Part shown: piece after piece, positions 24,220-36,941 of the stretch
Numbering within the stretch: the stretch's first letter is position 1
Layout: every line of letters starts with the position of its first letter
Origin: Alitta virens
Lineage: Eukaryota > Annelida > Polychaeta > Phyllodocida > Nereididae
DNA: 64,000 nt
Reading direction: 5' to 3'
Assembly (NCBI GenBank): GCA_932294295.1
Contig: OW028580.1
Coordinates: 13,953,102-14,017,101 of the forward strand
Notes under the pieces: model-generated
Told to the model about the DNA's origin: nothing
Database searches by the model: none
The model's input: only the letters and a program-made list of their open reading frames with translations
Position numbers and translations under genes: made by a program

Positions 24220-27200
24220 CTATGTTTGCTGTAATCCGCTTGCATATTCCTGAAAAAAGGGTATAATTGGCCTTTATATTCTTTTTATTGGTTCAGAAAC
24301 AAACATTATATTATTTTTACCAAAAAAATTTAGTTTTACTCAAATTACTGTACCTAGCATGCAAGAAGAGAAAGCCAATGCTCATTTGACCTGATATACA
24401 TTACAAATCCTGCATCCAGAATACATTTACAGTATATGAAATCTATGGTATAATAAGGCAGACAGTGGGTAACCATCTGTTATTAAATTGCTGTTACATT
24501 CAATTGCCATGACATTCAGAAGAGGGCTAAATTATTATGTTTACCTTATCACATGTGGAACAACATGTTCCAAGAGGACCTTTCCTCATCCGTGATTCAT
24601 CATGATCATTTGCATCCGTCAACACAAAAGGTTTCAACAAACACCTTCTTACACATTCTTTTGATAGATTTGGTATTATGCTTTTCATTTGTTTGGAACA
24701 ATGCTGTGAGGATCTTGGTAGAATATATAATATTGCTTTCCCGGGCTTTCCATCCCTTGAGCCCCTACCAATTTGTTGGATCAAGGTCATTTCATCACCA
24801 GGCACACCCCAAATGACCACATTCCTGTAATATACAATTCAGATATTGTCAAATGCATAGATCACTTGGTAATACTCAAGTTCTAAAATTACTCATTGTC
24901 TGCTTTTATATCTGTTATATATATTTAAGTTAGCAAATTTTTCTTACTCATCAATGCCATTGCAGCTATGCCCACAGGCGTTTGCCAACCAATATGTCAT
25001 TGCTTAGTGATGACAGCACTTATACTTCAACTAATACCAAGGCTACTGACTGCCTTAATTGGCTTCTCATCTCAAGAGGCAGCAATGTCATTTGCAACAG
25101 CCAATCAGCATGTAGCTGAATACATTAGGAAATTCCCTGAGCTTGATGGCAATTATTTTGCTAGTTTACCAGTTAGACTTAAATACAAACAAATTTGCCT
25201 AATAGCCTATAGGCTGGTTTATGACATTGAATGTCTAACACTTGAAAAAGATATATATAATTGTATTGCTGACAGATACAAATGGAAAAGATATTGTTGT
25301 CAAACTCAGAAAATTTTGAATTAGTCTGATAAATGAATTGGTATAATGCTACTTAGCATGTGTGTTAGAATGTTTTTGCATTCCTATTTATATGATGATT
25401 ATGTAGGCCTACCTAATGTCTGGAATGTTAATGCCCATTCCAAAGGCCACAGTCGCAATTACTATGCGAAGTATTGTTGATTCATTGAATCTCTGACTGA
25501 TTCTCTGTTGGTGCGAGACATCGGTATTGGAGTGGTACATCTCCACAATGTGTGTGTTTGCTGTTCTCGCAATGCCCAAGGCTTTGTAAGGCTCTAAGCC
25601 AATTTCCGAGGTGAACCAGCACCACAATTCTGTTGCATGCTCAATGGATCTTTAAATTAACCAAATATATGAGTTACGGTTGGTTAAGGTGGAATACTTA
25701 ATATTGTGTACCAGCCAACTGATTACTTTAATGGTGGACATTTCTCTTCTTCAAATCTTACATGTAGTAATATCATTCTTATTGTTAAAAACTGTTCTAC
25801 CTTGTGTAAACGATACTCTTTGGGGCGTCTTTAGGCTGGGCCAGTGGTTCCAGGAGCCACAGTAGATTGTCTTTGTAGATTTGTTTGTTATCTGAGCAGA
25901 AGGTACACGCTGCACATCAAGATAAATGTTCGCCCTGTTAAAACAAATAAAATATTGTATTGTCACAATTATTCTGACTTATAACATAGTTTGTTTGTAA
26001 ATGTCTTTATATATAAATAAAATATTGCCATTGTTTTACAGTTTTAAATATTGCCTGCTTTTTTTCATGATTAATATAACATTAAGATATAGTGATAACC
26101 AAGCTTGTACCTATCTGGAAGTTTACTTATGATATGGAATTCTTCCACATCCATGCCAAGTACTTCACAGGTTTCTTGAAGCTATTTTCGAGTTATGGTT
26201 GCCGTCAGAGCTAATAGGGGAACTCTGGGAAAGAGTGCCCTGAGGCGGCCAACTTCAAGATAAGCAGAACGGAATTCCTTTCCCCTATTGAAAACAAATT
26301 ACATTTCTAAAGTAGTAATTAATGATTAAATACTGCGAATGTGAAATAATGAAAAATCCATTACGCAAGTCTCATATAGTGAATCTATAGTAGAGTTATA
26401 AACGTACCATGTAGATAGGCAATGTGCTTCATCAAGTACAATGCAACACACTCGTTTTGCTAATGACTGTGTCAAAAGCTTCCACCAAGTTGAGCTTATA
26501 ATTGCCTCTGGTGACGCAAACAGAAGGCTAGAATTTGCTAGTTCTGCAATAGAGAAATTCTGATGCATTTGTATTATAGTTTGACACCCACTTGGCATAG
26601 AAATTACAGTGTAAAAGAAAACTGTTGTCCAAATACTTTTGTGAAATTACATGCTATATAAGGGGTGTCCAAATACTTTCATTGAGCACTGTACATTATA
26701 TATGATCTACTTATGTATCATTTACCCCTCCCCTACAAGCATTATCTGCTAGTATATGTATAATCATATGATAATTGTATATGCATTTTAAGTTTCCTGT
26801 AACCTAGACATATTATAATCAGGTTTTGTTACCTGTCAGTTAATGTTATTTGTTAACGATACAGTGCTAATATTTTTTAGGGGAAATCATGTACAATTTT
26901 AATGGGACGATTGTTACAAAAATCTCACTTTCAAAAGCGTCTTCATCAGATGTTGCAACGCTGGGGATACCTAGCTTATCCCATGCTTGAGATTGGTCAA
27001 AGATCAATGATTTCATAGGTGCAACAATGACACACAAACTGTTAGTAGAGCTTTTGATCTGCAATGATAAGGGGAAATACATTAGAAAAATATATTTAAA
27101 AAAGAACATATATGTTGTCTAATCTAAATAAAGCAGAAATACTCAAAGAATAAACATTCCTTTATATTACATATATATGGATAAAAATGTTTATATCAAG

Positions 27201-27801
27201 CGTAGGTACAATAATGTTCTGCTAAGTTATATAATACCTGACACATGCGGTTTGTATTGATCAACCTTCTGTTTGTCAATAGAATTCATTCATTCGTTTA
27301 ATACTTTCGTTTTCTAAAATATAGATATGCATTATTATTTTGTAGGTAATAATTATTAACATTCAGATATCTCATTATATTTTGTTAAAAATTAGCATTG
27401 TAAAAGGGAATTCTCAGCTGTTTTTTGATATCATACTTTAAACTGATGAGTCGTATTTCTAACATTCTGTTTTTAGATTTACAATTTGTTTTTAGTTTTT
27501 TAAACCGTAACACATGAAGTTGGTGTGCAAATTTAATTGATTACATTTGCACAACACATGTAATTTTTTTTTGAAATGATTATGCACAATACGCAGAGAC
27601 CTGAGTTGATATGTACTTTGTAAATAGTTTGTCACATACCTTATTCATAACTGCTGGCAGCAGCCCAAAACAAAGACTTTTCCCAAAGCCTGTTGGCGAA
27701 ATTCCAAAAACATTGTGGCCACTGACAAGTGACTTGATAATCTCCCTTTGTTCTTCCCGCAATGGGTACGGTGACAACTCATCCAAAAACTCCATAATCA
27801 T
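24220..27801 (-). pseudogene. RecQ-like SF2 DNA helicase, copy 1 (inactivated)
   Basis: Exons in transcript order: 27801-27640, 27058-26929, 26543-26408, 26284-26111, 25934-25801, 25649-25413, 24824-24545, 24249-24220. Motifs in order: PLREEQREII (RecQ Q/0 region), PTGFGKS (Walker A), VIVAPMKSLIFDQ (Ia), VLDEAH (II, DEAH box), LLALTATIT (III), KSIVYTR (IV), ATVAFGMGINIPDIR (V), QQIGRGSRDG (VI), and a C-terminal RRCLL...CCSTCDK zinc-binding segment. This is a 3'-5' ATP-driven DNA unwinding core of about 430 residues with no HRDC domain. Damage: TAG at 26182-26184 (a Leu codon in copy 2), and a frameshift inside exon 5 shared with copy 2, where ANIYLDVQRVPS and KSIVYTR lie in different frames. 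The start is uncertain; the first in-frame ATG is used. Confidence 0.8.
24968..25324 (+). CDS. Unrecognised 118-codon open frame inside a helicase intron
   Basis: An open frame opposite the helicase, within its intron 25412-24825. The second half reads as a soluble helical protein (AEYIRKFPELDGNYF, then basic residues). Copy 2 keeps the last 79 codons open (55439-55678) with few changes. An acceptor-like ccattgcag precedes it at 24966. It may be a fragment of another inserted element or a third transposon exon. I do not recognise it. Confidence 0.3.
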   Translation: MPTGVCQPICHCLVMTALILQLIPRLLTALIGFSSQEAAMSFATANQHVAEYIRKFPELDGNYFASLPVRLKYKQICLIAYRLVYDIECLTLEKDIYNCIADRYKWKRYCCQTQKILN

Positions 27802-27843
27802 AGGCCTAATTATGTCAGACTGACACAGTACGTTTAATTTCAA

Positions 27844-28324
27844 CTCATTTGTTTACATGTACATGGTACCATGGAGAGAGGACATTCATGATCACAGAAC
27901 TCCCTCCAGTATTGTGTTATAAAATTCTATCCATTATATGCAAATTTCTCAAACATACGCCAACTCAATAGCACATTCTTAGACTTTTTAATTTGATGCT
28001 TGACTGTTCAAAAGCACAACAAAGACAAAATCGACACTTAAACTCAGATTGACAGCAAACGCAGCCTACTTTCACTTTCTCCAGCCAATCAAAGCAGCCG
28101 TAAGATTAACATATGCACGCATGCGCAAGGCGCCATGTTTTGATCAACTGTTGGCGGTTGATGTACTTCTAGCAATTCTTTCGTCTATAGATGACACTTA
28201 TTGCAGTTACATGACTGTCAAATGTAGTGCTATCAGCAGCAAAACATATCAGGATTAATTATGTGAACTTTCATTGCCCTACATGCCATATACTCGCTGC
28301 GACACAAATTCTCCTGAAGGTAAG
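27844..28324. promoter_or_regulatory. Right subterminal region with candidate helicase promoter, copy 1
   Basis: About 300 bp upstream of the helicase start are a CCAAT box (28084-28090, sense tgattggct on the helicase strand), an NRF-1-like cgcatgcgca (near 28118) and a YY1-like ggcgccatgtt (near 28130). The CCAAT and ggcgcca elements echo those at the transposase end, so the two promoters look similarly built. In copy 2 the NRF-1-like site has one change. Confidence 0.3.
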
Positions 28325-28395
28325 TCAGAATCTCAAGGTTTGTCAATGGGACGACTCATGACCCCTGTGCTAACACACAGGGGTCTTCAGGGCTA
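28325..28395 (-). repeat. Right terminal inverted repeat, copy 1
   Basis: Partner of 15562-15628. It contains a perfect 10-bp stem (gacccctgtg / cacaggggtc, 28360-28385, 6-base loop) and ends gggcta. Confidence 0.85.
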
Positions 28396-29831
28396 GTTCA
28401 TGCCGGGCATCCTCTATTGGGTTTTTTCCATGTTTGGTAGGCATGCTCAGATTTCACATGCTGGGCTTGCAGAGATCCGCTATTGTAGTGGCTCTGTCTC
28501 TGAGACTGTCTACGGTTTTTATTTGCAGCATGCATTTTAGCATTCCGTAGCCATGTGTGTCTTCGCTTCATGTTAGCAGCCAACTTTTTCTTCTGCTCCT
28601 CTTTCTGATGTGCCCTCAGATCCTTTTTGGCCGTCTTCACAGCTTGCCGTGCAGCTGTCAGTTGACTGCTTTGATTGCCCAATACATTTGTAGCACGTTC
28701 ATGCCGGGCATCCTCTATACATATATACATACCTGCGGCAGAAACGTAACCAATGTAATACGTCTAGATACACTATGTACAACTTCTTCAAAACCATGGA
28801 CTCACAGTAGCTAGCTGGGCCGGGGTCAACAAGGTATGAATAGGTATGAATGAATGAACCTGCAATATGAAATTTGTATTATGTCAATTCTTGGGTTTTT
28901 TCCATGTTTGGTAGGCATGCTCAGATTTCACATGCTGGGCTTGCAGAGATCCGCTATTGTAGTGGCTCTGTCTCTGAGACTGTCTACGGTTTTTATTTGC
29001 AACATGCATTTTAGCATTCTGTAGCCATGTGCGTCTTCGCTTCATGTTAGCAGCCAACTTTTTCTTCTGCTCCTCTTTCTGATGTGCCCTCAGATCCATT
29101 TTGGCCGTCTTCACAGCTTGCCGTGCAGCTGTCAGTTGACTGCTTTGATTGCCCAATACATTTGTAGCACGTTCATGCCGGGCATCCTCTATACATATAT
29201 ACATACCTGCGGCAGCAACGTAACCAATGTAATACGACTAGATACACTATGTACAACTTCTTCAAAACCATGGACGCACCGTAGCTAGCTGGGCCAGGGT
29301 CAACTAGGTATGAATAGGTATGAATGAATGAACCTGCAATATGAAATTTGTATTATGTCAATTCTTGGGTTTTTTCCATGTTTGGTAGGCATGCTCAGAT
29401 TTCGCATGCTGGGCTTGCAGAGATCCGCTATTATAGTGGCTCTGTCTCTGAGACTGTCTACGGTTTTTATTTGCAGCATGCATTTTAGCATTCCGTAGCC
29501 ATGTGCGTCTTCGCTTCATGTTAGCAGCCAACTTTTTCTTCTGCTCCTCTTTCTGATGTGCCCTCAGATCCTTTTTGGCCGTCTTCACAGCTTGCCGTGC
29601 AGCTGTCAGTTGACTGCTTTGATTGCCCAATACATTTGTAGCACGTTCATGCCGGGCATCCTCTATACATATATACATACCTGCGGCAGAAACGTAACCA
29701 ATGTAATACGACTAGATACACTATGTACAACTTCTTCAAAACCATGGACGCACCGTAGCTAGCTGGGCCAGGGTCAACTAGGTATGAATAGGTATGAATG
29801 AATGAACCTGCAATATGAAATTTGTATTATG

Positions 29832-32800
29832 TCAATTCTTGGGTTTTTTCCATGTTTGGTAGGCATGCTCAGATTTCGCATGCTGGGCTTGCAGAGATCC
29901 GCTATTATAGTGGCTCTGTCTCTGAGACTGTCTACGGTTTTTATTTGCAGCATGCATTTTAGCATTCCGTAGCCATGTGCGTCTTCGCTTCATGTTAGCA
30001 GCCAACTTTTTCTTCTGCTCCTCTTTCTGATGTGCCCTCAGATCCTTTTTGGCTGTCTTCACAGCTTGCCGTGCAGCTGTCAGTTGACTGCTTTGATTGC
30101 CCAATACATTTGTAGCACGTTCATGCCGGGCATCCTCTATACATATATACATACCTGCGGCAGCAACGTAACCAATGTAATACGACTAGATACACTATGT
30201 ACAACTTCTTCAAAACCATGGACGCACCGTAGCTAGCTGGGCCGGGGTCAACAAGGTATAAATAGGTATGAATGAATGAACCTGCAATATGAAATTTGTA
30301 TTATGTCAATTCTTGGGTTTTTTCCATGTTTGGTAGGCATGCTCAGATTTCACATGCTGGGCTTGCAGAGATCCGATATTGTAGTGGCTCTGTCTCTGAG
30401 ACTGTCTACGGTTTTTATTTGCAGCATGCATTTTAGCATTCCGTAGCCATGTGCGTCTTCGCTTCATGTTAGCAGCCAACTTTTTCTTCTGCTCCTCTTT
30501 CTGATGTGCCCTCAGATCCTTTTTGGCCGTCTTCACAGCTTGCTGTTCAGCTGTCAGTTGACTGCTTTGATTGCCCAATACATTTGTAGCACGTTCATGC
30601 CGGGCATCCTCTATACATATATACATACCTGCGGCAGAAACTTAACCAATGTAATACGTCTAGATACACTATGTACAACTTCTTCAAAACCATGGACGCA
30701 CCGTAGCTAGCTGGGCCGGGGTCAACAAGGTATGAATAGGTATGAATGAATGAACCTGCAATATGAAATTTGTATTATGTCAATTCTTGGGTTTTTTCCA
30801 TGTTTGGTAGGCATGCTCAGATTTCACATGCTGGGCTTGCAGAGATCCGCTATTGTAGTGGCTCTGTCTCTGAGACTGTCTACGGTTTTTATTTGCAGCA
30901 TGCATTTTAGCATTCTGTAGCCATGTGCGTCTTCGCTTCATGTTAGCAGCCAACTTTTTCTTCTGCTCCTCTTTCTGATGTGCCCTCAGATCCTTTTTGG
31001 CTGTCTTCACAGCTTGCCGTGCAGCTGTCAGTTGACTGCTTTGATTGCCCAATACATTTGTAGCACGTTCATGCCGGGCATCCTCTATACATATATACAT
31101 ACCTGCGGCAGTAACTTAACCAATGTAATACGTCTAGATACACTATGTACAACTTCTTCAAAACCATGGACGCACCGTAGCTAGCTGGGCCGGGGTCAAC
31201 AAGGTATGAATAGGTATGAATGAATGAACCTGCAATATGAAATTTGTATTATGTCAATTCTTGGGTTTTTTCCATGTTTGGTAGGCATGCTCAGATTTCA
31301 CATGCTGGGCTTGCAGAGATCCGCTATTGTAGTGGCTCTGTCTCTGAGACTGTCTACGGTTTTTATTTGCAGCATGCATTTTAGCATTCTGTAGCCATGT
31401 GCGTCTTCGCTTCATGTTAGCAGCCAACTTTTTCTTCTGCTCCTCTTTCTGATGTGCCCTCAGATCCTTTTTGGCCGTCTTCACAGCTTGCCGTGCAGCT
31501 GTCAGTTGACTGCTTTGATTGCCCAATACATTTGTAGCACGTTCATGCCGGGCATCCTCTATACATATATACATACCTGCGGCAGCAACGTAACCAATGT
31601 AATACGACTAGATACACTATGTACAACTTCTTCAAAACCATGGACGCACCGTAGCTAGCTGGGCCGGGGTCAACAAGGTATGAATAGGTATGAATGAATG
31701 AACCTGCAATATGAAATTTGTATTATGTCAATTCTTGGGTTTTTTCCATGTTTGGTAGGCATGCTCAGATTTCACATGCTGGGCTTGCAGAGATCCGCTA
31801 TTGTAGTGGCTCTGTCTCTGAGACTGTCTACGGTTTTTATTTGCAGCATGCATTTTAGCATTCTGTAGCCATGTGCGTCTTCGCTTCATGTTAGCAGCCA
31901 ACTTTTTCTTCTGCTCCTCTTTCTGATGTGCCCTCAGATCCTTTTTGGCCGTCTTCACAGCTTGCCGTGCAGCTGTCAGTTGACTGCTTTGATTGCCCAA
32001 TACATTTGTAGCACGTTCATGCCGGGCATCCTCTATACATATATACATACCTGCGGCAGCAACGTAACCAATGTAATACGACTAGATACACTATGTACAA
32101 CTTCTTCAAAACCATGGACGCACCGTAGCTAGCTGGGCCGGGGTCAACAAGGTATGAATAGGTATGAATGAATGAACCTGCAATATGAAATTTGTATTAT
32201 GTCAATTCTTGGGTTTTTTCCATGTTTGGTAGGCATGCTCAGATTTCACATGCTGGGCTTGCAGAGATTCGCTATTGTAGTGGCTCTGTCTCTGAGACTG
32301 TCTACGGTTTTTATTTGCAGCATGCATTTTAGCATTCCGTAGCCATGTGCGTCTTCGCTTCATGTTAGCAGCCAACTTTTTCTTCTGCTCCTCTTTCTGA
32401 TGTGCCCTCAGATCCTTTTTGGCCGTCTTCACAGCTTGCCGTGCAGCTGTCAGTTGACTGCTTTGATTGCCCAATACATTTGTAGCACGTTCATGCCGGG
32501 CATCCTCTATACATATATACATACCTGCGGCAGAAACGTAACCAATGTAATACGACTAGATACACTATGTACAACTTCTTCAAAACCATGGACGCACCGT
32601 AGCTAGCTGGGCCAGGGTCAACTAGGTATGAATAGGTATGAATGAATGAACCTGCAATATGAAATTTGTATTATGTCAATTCTTGGGTTTTTTCCATGTT
32701 TGGTAGGCATGCTCAGATTTCGCATGCTGGGCTTGCAGAGATCCGCTATTATAGTGGCTCTGTCTCTGAGACTGTCTACGGTTTTTATTTGCAGCATGCA

Positions 32801-35800
32801 TTTTAGCATTCCGTAGCCATGTGCGTCTTCGCTTCATGTTAGCAGCCAACTTTTTCTTCTGCTCCTCTTTCTGATGTGCCCTCAGATCCTTTTTGGCTGT
32901 CTTCACAGCTTGCCGTGCAGCTGTCAGTTGACTGCTTTGATTGCCCAATACATTTGTAGCACGTTCATGCCGGGCATCCTCTATACATATATACATACCT
33001 GCGGCAGCAACGTAACCAATGTAATACGACTAGATACACTATGTACAACTTCTTCAAAACCATGGACGCACCGTAGCTAGCTGGGCCGGGGTCAACAAGG
33101 TATAAATAGGTATGAATGAATGAACCTGCAATATGAAATTTGTATTATGTCAATTCTTGGGTTTTTTCCATGTTTGGTAGGCATGCTCAGATTTCACATG
33201 CTGGGCTTGCAGAGATCCGATATTGTAGTGGCTCTGTCTCTGAGACTGTCTACGGTTTTTATTTGCAGCATGCATTTTAGCATTCCGTAGCCATGTGCGT
33301 CTTCGCTTCATGTTAGCAGCCAACTTTTTCTTCTGCTCCTCTTTCTGATGTGCCCTCAGATCCTTTTTGGCCGTCTTCACAGCTTGCTGTTCAGCTGTCA
33401 GTTGACTGCTTTGATTGCCCAATACATTTGTAGCACGTTCATGCCGGGCATCCTCTATACATATATACATACCTGCGGCAGAAACTTAACCAATGTAATA
33501 CGTCTAGATACACTATGTACAACTTCTTCAAAACCATGGACGCACCGTAGCTAGCTGGGCCGGGGTCAACAAGGTATGAATAGGTATGAATGAATGAACC
33601 TGCAATATGAAATTTGTATTATGTCAATTCTTGGGTTTTTTCCATGTTTGGTAGGCATGCTCAGATTTCACATGCTGGGCTTGCAGAGATCCGCTATTGT
33701 AGTGGCTCTGTCTCTGAGACTGTCTACGGTTTTTATTTGCAGCATGCATTTTAGCATTCTGTAGCCATGTGCGTCTTCGCTTCATGTTAGCAGCCAACTT
33801 TTTCTTCTGCTCCTCTTTCTGATGTGCCCTCAGATCCTTTTTGGCCGTCTTCACAGCTTGCCGTGCAGCTGTCAGTTGACTGCTTTGATTGCCCAATACA
33901 TTTGTAGCACGTTCATGCCGGGCATCCTCTATACATATATACATACCTGCGGCAGCAACGTAACCAATGTAATACGACTAGATACACTATGTACAACTTC
34001 TTCAAAACCATGGACGCACCGTAGCTAGCTGGGCCGGGGTCAACAAGGTATGAATAGGTATGAATGAATGAACCTGCAATATGAAATTTGTATTATGTCA
34101 ATTCTTGGGTTTTTTCCATGTTTGGTAGGCATGCTCAGATTTCACATGCTGGGCTTGCAGAGATCCGCTATTGTAGTGGCTCTGTCTCTGAGACTGTCTA
34201 CGGTTTTTATTTGCAGCATGCATTTTAGCATTCTGTAGCCATGTGCGTCTTCGCTTCATGTTAGCAGCCAACTTTTTCTTCTGCTCCTCTTTCTGATGTG
34301 CCCTCAGATCCTTTTTGGCCGTCTTCACAGCTTGCCGTGCAGCTGTCAGTTGACTGCTTTGATTGCCCAATACATTTGTAGCACGTTCATGCCGGGCATC
34401 CTCTATACATATATACATACCTGCGGCAGCAACGTAACCAATGTAATACGACTAGATACACTATGTACAACTTCTTCAAAACCATGGACGCACCGTAGCT
34501 AGCTGGGCCGGGGTCAACAAGGTATGAATAGGTATGAATGAATGAACCTGCAATATGAAATTTGTATTATGTCAATTCTTGGGTTTTTTCCATGTTTGGT
34601 AGGCATGCTCAGATTTCACATGCTGGGCTTGCAGAGATTCGCTATTGTAGTGGCTCTGTCTCTGAGACTGTCTACGGTTTTTATTTGCAGCATGCATTTT
34701 AGCATTCCGTAGCCATGTGCGTCTTCGCTTCATGTTAGCAGCCAACTTTTTCTTCTGCTCCTCTTTCTGATGTGCCCTCAGATCCTTTTTGGCCGTCTTC
34801 ACAGCTTGCCGTGCAGCTGTCAGTTGACTGCTTTGATTGCCCAATACATTTGTAGCACGTTCATGCCGGGCATCCTCTATACATATATACATACCTGCGG
34901 CAGAAACGTAACCAATGTAATACGACTAGATACACTATGTACAACTTCTTCAAAACCATGGACGCACCGTAGCTAGCTGGGCCAGGGTCAACTAGGTATG
35001 AATAGGTATGAATGAATGAACCTGCAATATGAAATTTGTATTATGTCAATTCTTGGGTTTTTTCCATGTTTGGTAGGCATGCTCAGATTTCGCATGCTGG
35101 GCTTGCAGAGATCCGCTATTATAGTGGCTCTGTCTCTGAGACTGTCTACGGTTTTTATTTGCAGCATGCATTTTAGCATTCCGTAGCCATGTGCGTCTTC
35201 GCTTCATGTTAGCAGCCAACTTTTTCTTCTGCTCCTCTTTCTGATGTGCCCTCAGATCCTTTTTGGCTGTCTTCACAGCTTGCCGTGCAGCTGTCAGTTG
35301 ACTGCTTTGATTGCCCAATACATTTGTAGCACGTTCATGCCGGGCATCCTCTATACATATATACATACCTGCGGCAGCAACGTAACCAATGTAATACGAC
35401 TAGATACACTATGTACAACTTCTTCAAAACCATGGACGCACCGTAGCTAGCTGGGCCGGGGTCAACAAGGTATAAATAGGTATGAATGAATGAACCTGCA
35501 ATATGAAATTTGTATTATGTCAATTCTTGGGTTTTTTCCATGTTTGGTAGGCATGCTCAGATTTCACATGCTGGGCTTGCAGAGATCCGATATTGTAGTG
35601 GCTCTGTCTCTGAGACTGTCTACGGTTTTTATTTGCAGCATGCATTTTAGCATTCCGTAGCCATGTGCGTCTTCGCTTCATGTTAGCAGCCAACTTTTTC
35701 TTCTGCTCCTCTTTCTGATGTGCCCTCAGATCCTTTTTGGCCGTCTTCACAGCTTGCTGTTCAGCTGTCAGTTGACTGCTTTGATTGCCCAATACATTTG

Positions 35801-36941
35801 TAGCACGTTCATGCCGGGCATCCTCTATACATATATACATACCTGCGGCAGAAACTTAACCAATGTAATACGTCTAGATACACTATGTACAACTTCTTCA
35901 AAACCATGGACGCACCGTAGCTAGCTGGGCCGGGGTCAACAAGGTATGAATAGGTATGAATGAATGAACCTGCAATATGAAATTTGTATTATGTCAATTC
36001 TTGGGTTTTTTCCATGTTTGGTAGGCATGCTCAGATTTCACATGCTGGGCTTGCAGAGATCCGCTATTGTAGTGGCTCTGTCTCTGAGACTGTCTACGGT
36101 TTTTATTTGCAGCATGCATTTTAGCATTCTGTAGCCATGTGCGTCTTCGCTTCATGTTAGCAGCCAACTTTTTCTTCTGCTCCTCTTTCTGATGTGCCCT
36201 CAGATCCTTTTTGGCTGTCTTCACAGCTTGCCGTGCAGCTGTCAGTTGACTGCTTTGATTGCCCAATACATTTGTAGCACGTTCATGCCGGGCATCCTCT
36301 ATACATATATACATACCTGCGGCAGAAACTTAACCAATGTAATACGTCTAGATACACTATGTACAACTTCTTCAAAACCATGGACGCACCGTAGCTAGCT
36401 GGGCCGGGGTCAACAAGGTATGAATAGGTATGAATGAATGAACCTGCAATATGAAATTTGTATTATGTCAATTCTTGGGTTTTTTCCATGTTTGGTAGGC
36501 ATGCTCAGATTTCACATGCTGGGCTTGCAGAGATCCGCTATTGTAGTGGCTCTGTCTCTGAGACTGTCTACGGTTTTTATTTGCAGCATGCATTTTAGCA
36601 TTCTGTAGCCATGTGCGTCTTCGCTTCATGTTAGCAGCCAACTTTTTCTTCTGCTCCTCTTTCTGATGTGCCCTCAGATCCTTTTTGGCCGTCTTCACAG
36701 CTTGCCGTGCAGCTGTCAGTTGACTGCTTTGATTGCCCAATACATTTGTAGCACGTTCATGCCGGGCATCCTCTATACATATATACATACCTGCGGCAGC
36801 AACGTAACCAATGTAATACGACTAGATACACTATGTACAACTTCTTCAAAACCATGGACGCACCGTAGCTAGCTGGGCCGGGGTCAACAAGGTATGAATA
36901 GGTATGAATGAATGAACCTGCAATATGAAATTTGTATTATG
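29832..36941. repeat. Higher-order repeat section (5- and 6-unit periods)
   Basis: Variant units recur in fixed order. The variant with ccgatattgtag and cttgctgttcagct begins at 30306, 33150 and 35520. The variant with atttcgcatgc and ctattatag is at 29832, 32676 and 35046. The variant with agagattcgct is at 32202 and 34572. Spacings are 2,844 (6 units) then 2,370 bp (5 units). Confidence 0.85.
31254..31574 (-). CDS. Representative 106-codon satellite frame, basic helical protein
   Basis: One of about 45 near-identical frames, one per 474-bp unit (others begin at this position plus or minus multiples of 474 within each block). The product starts MYICIEDARHERAT, then a Lys/Arg/Gln/Ala-rich predicted helix (KKDLRAHQKEEQKKKLAANM, a KRRRTWL stretch) and ends KSEHAYQTWKKPKN. 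No signal peptide or membrane segment. Most units keep the frame; I saw stops in three (near 13994, 15436, 62368). Recurrent variants include R/Q in WLRNAK and S/I in YNSGSL. Because units are so recent, an intact frame is weak proof of function. Such basic stretches also occur in proteins of other transposable elements, but I can name no homologue. Confidence 0.35.
   Translation of the reverse strand: MYICIEDARHERATNVLGNQSSQLTAARQAVKTAKKDLRAHQKEEQKKKLAANMKRRRTWLQNAKMHAANKNRRQSQRQSHYNSGSLQAQHVKSEHAYQTWKKPKN

Larger units (their letters stand above)
15562..28395 (+). mobile_element. Large two-gene DNA transposon, copy 1 (DUF6589-like transposase plus RecQ-like helicase)
   Basis: A 12,834-bp element with terminal inverted repeats starting TAGCCC, flanked by GTTCATGC on both sides (15554-15561 and 28396-28403). 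Joining the flanks restores the satellite sequence exactly. Because CTAG is self-complementary, 6 bp (TTCATG) fits equally well. Inside are a + strand multi-exon transposase-like gene (15969-23849) and a - strand RecQ-like helicase gene (27801-24220), tail to tail. A MITE sits in transposase intron 4 and a LINE fragment in intron 10. The transposase and helicase pairing points to the helicase-bearing Academ lineage or an unclassified relative. This copy is inactive. The right flank has lost about 173 bp of satellite directly after the element. Confidence 0.85.

Noticed and set aside
25801..25934. Programmed ribosomal frameshift in helicase exon 5
   Set aside because: No slippery heptamer is visible at the break and both copies have other disabling lesions. 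A plain inherited indel is simpler, although a mis-set exon border is not fully excluded.
24220..27801. Host RecQ helicase gene
   Set aside because: It lies within the terminal repeats, is duplicated with the transposase, lacks an HRDC domain and is broken. It is transposon cargo.
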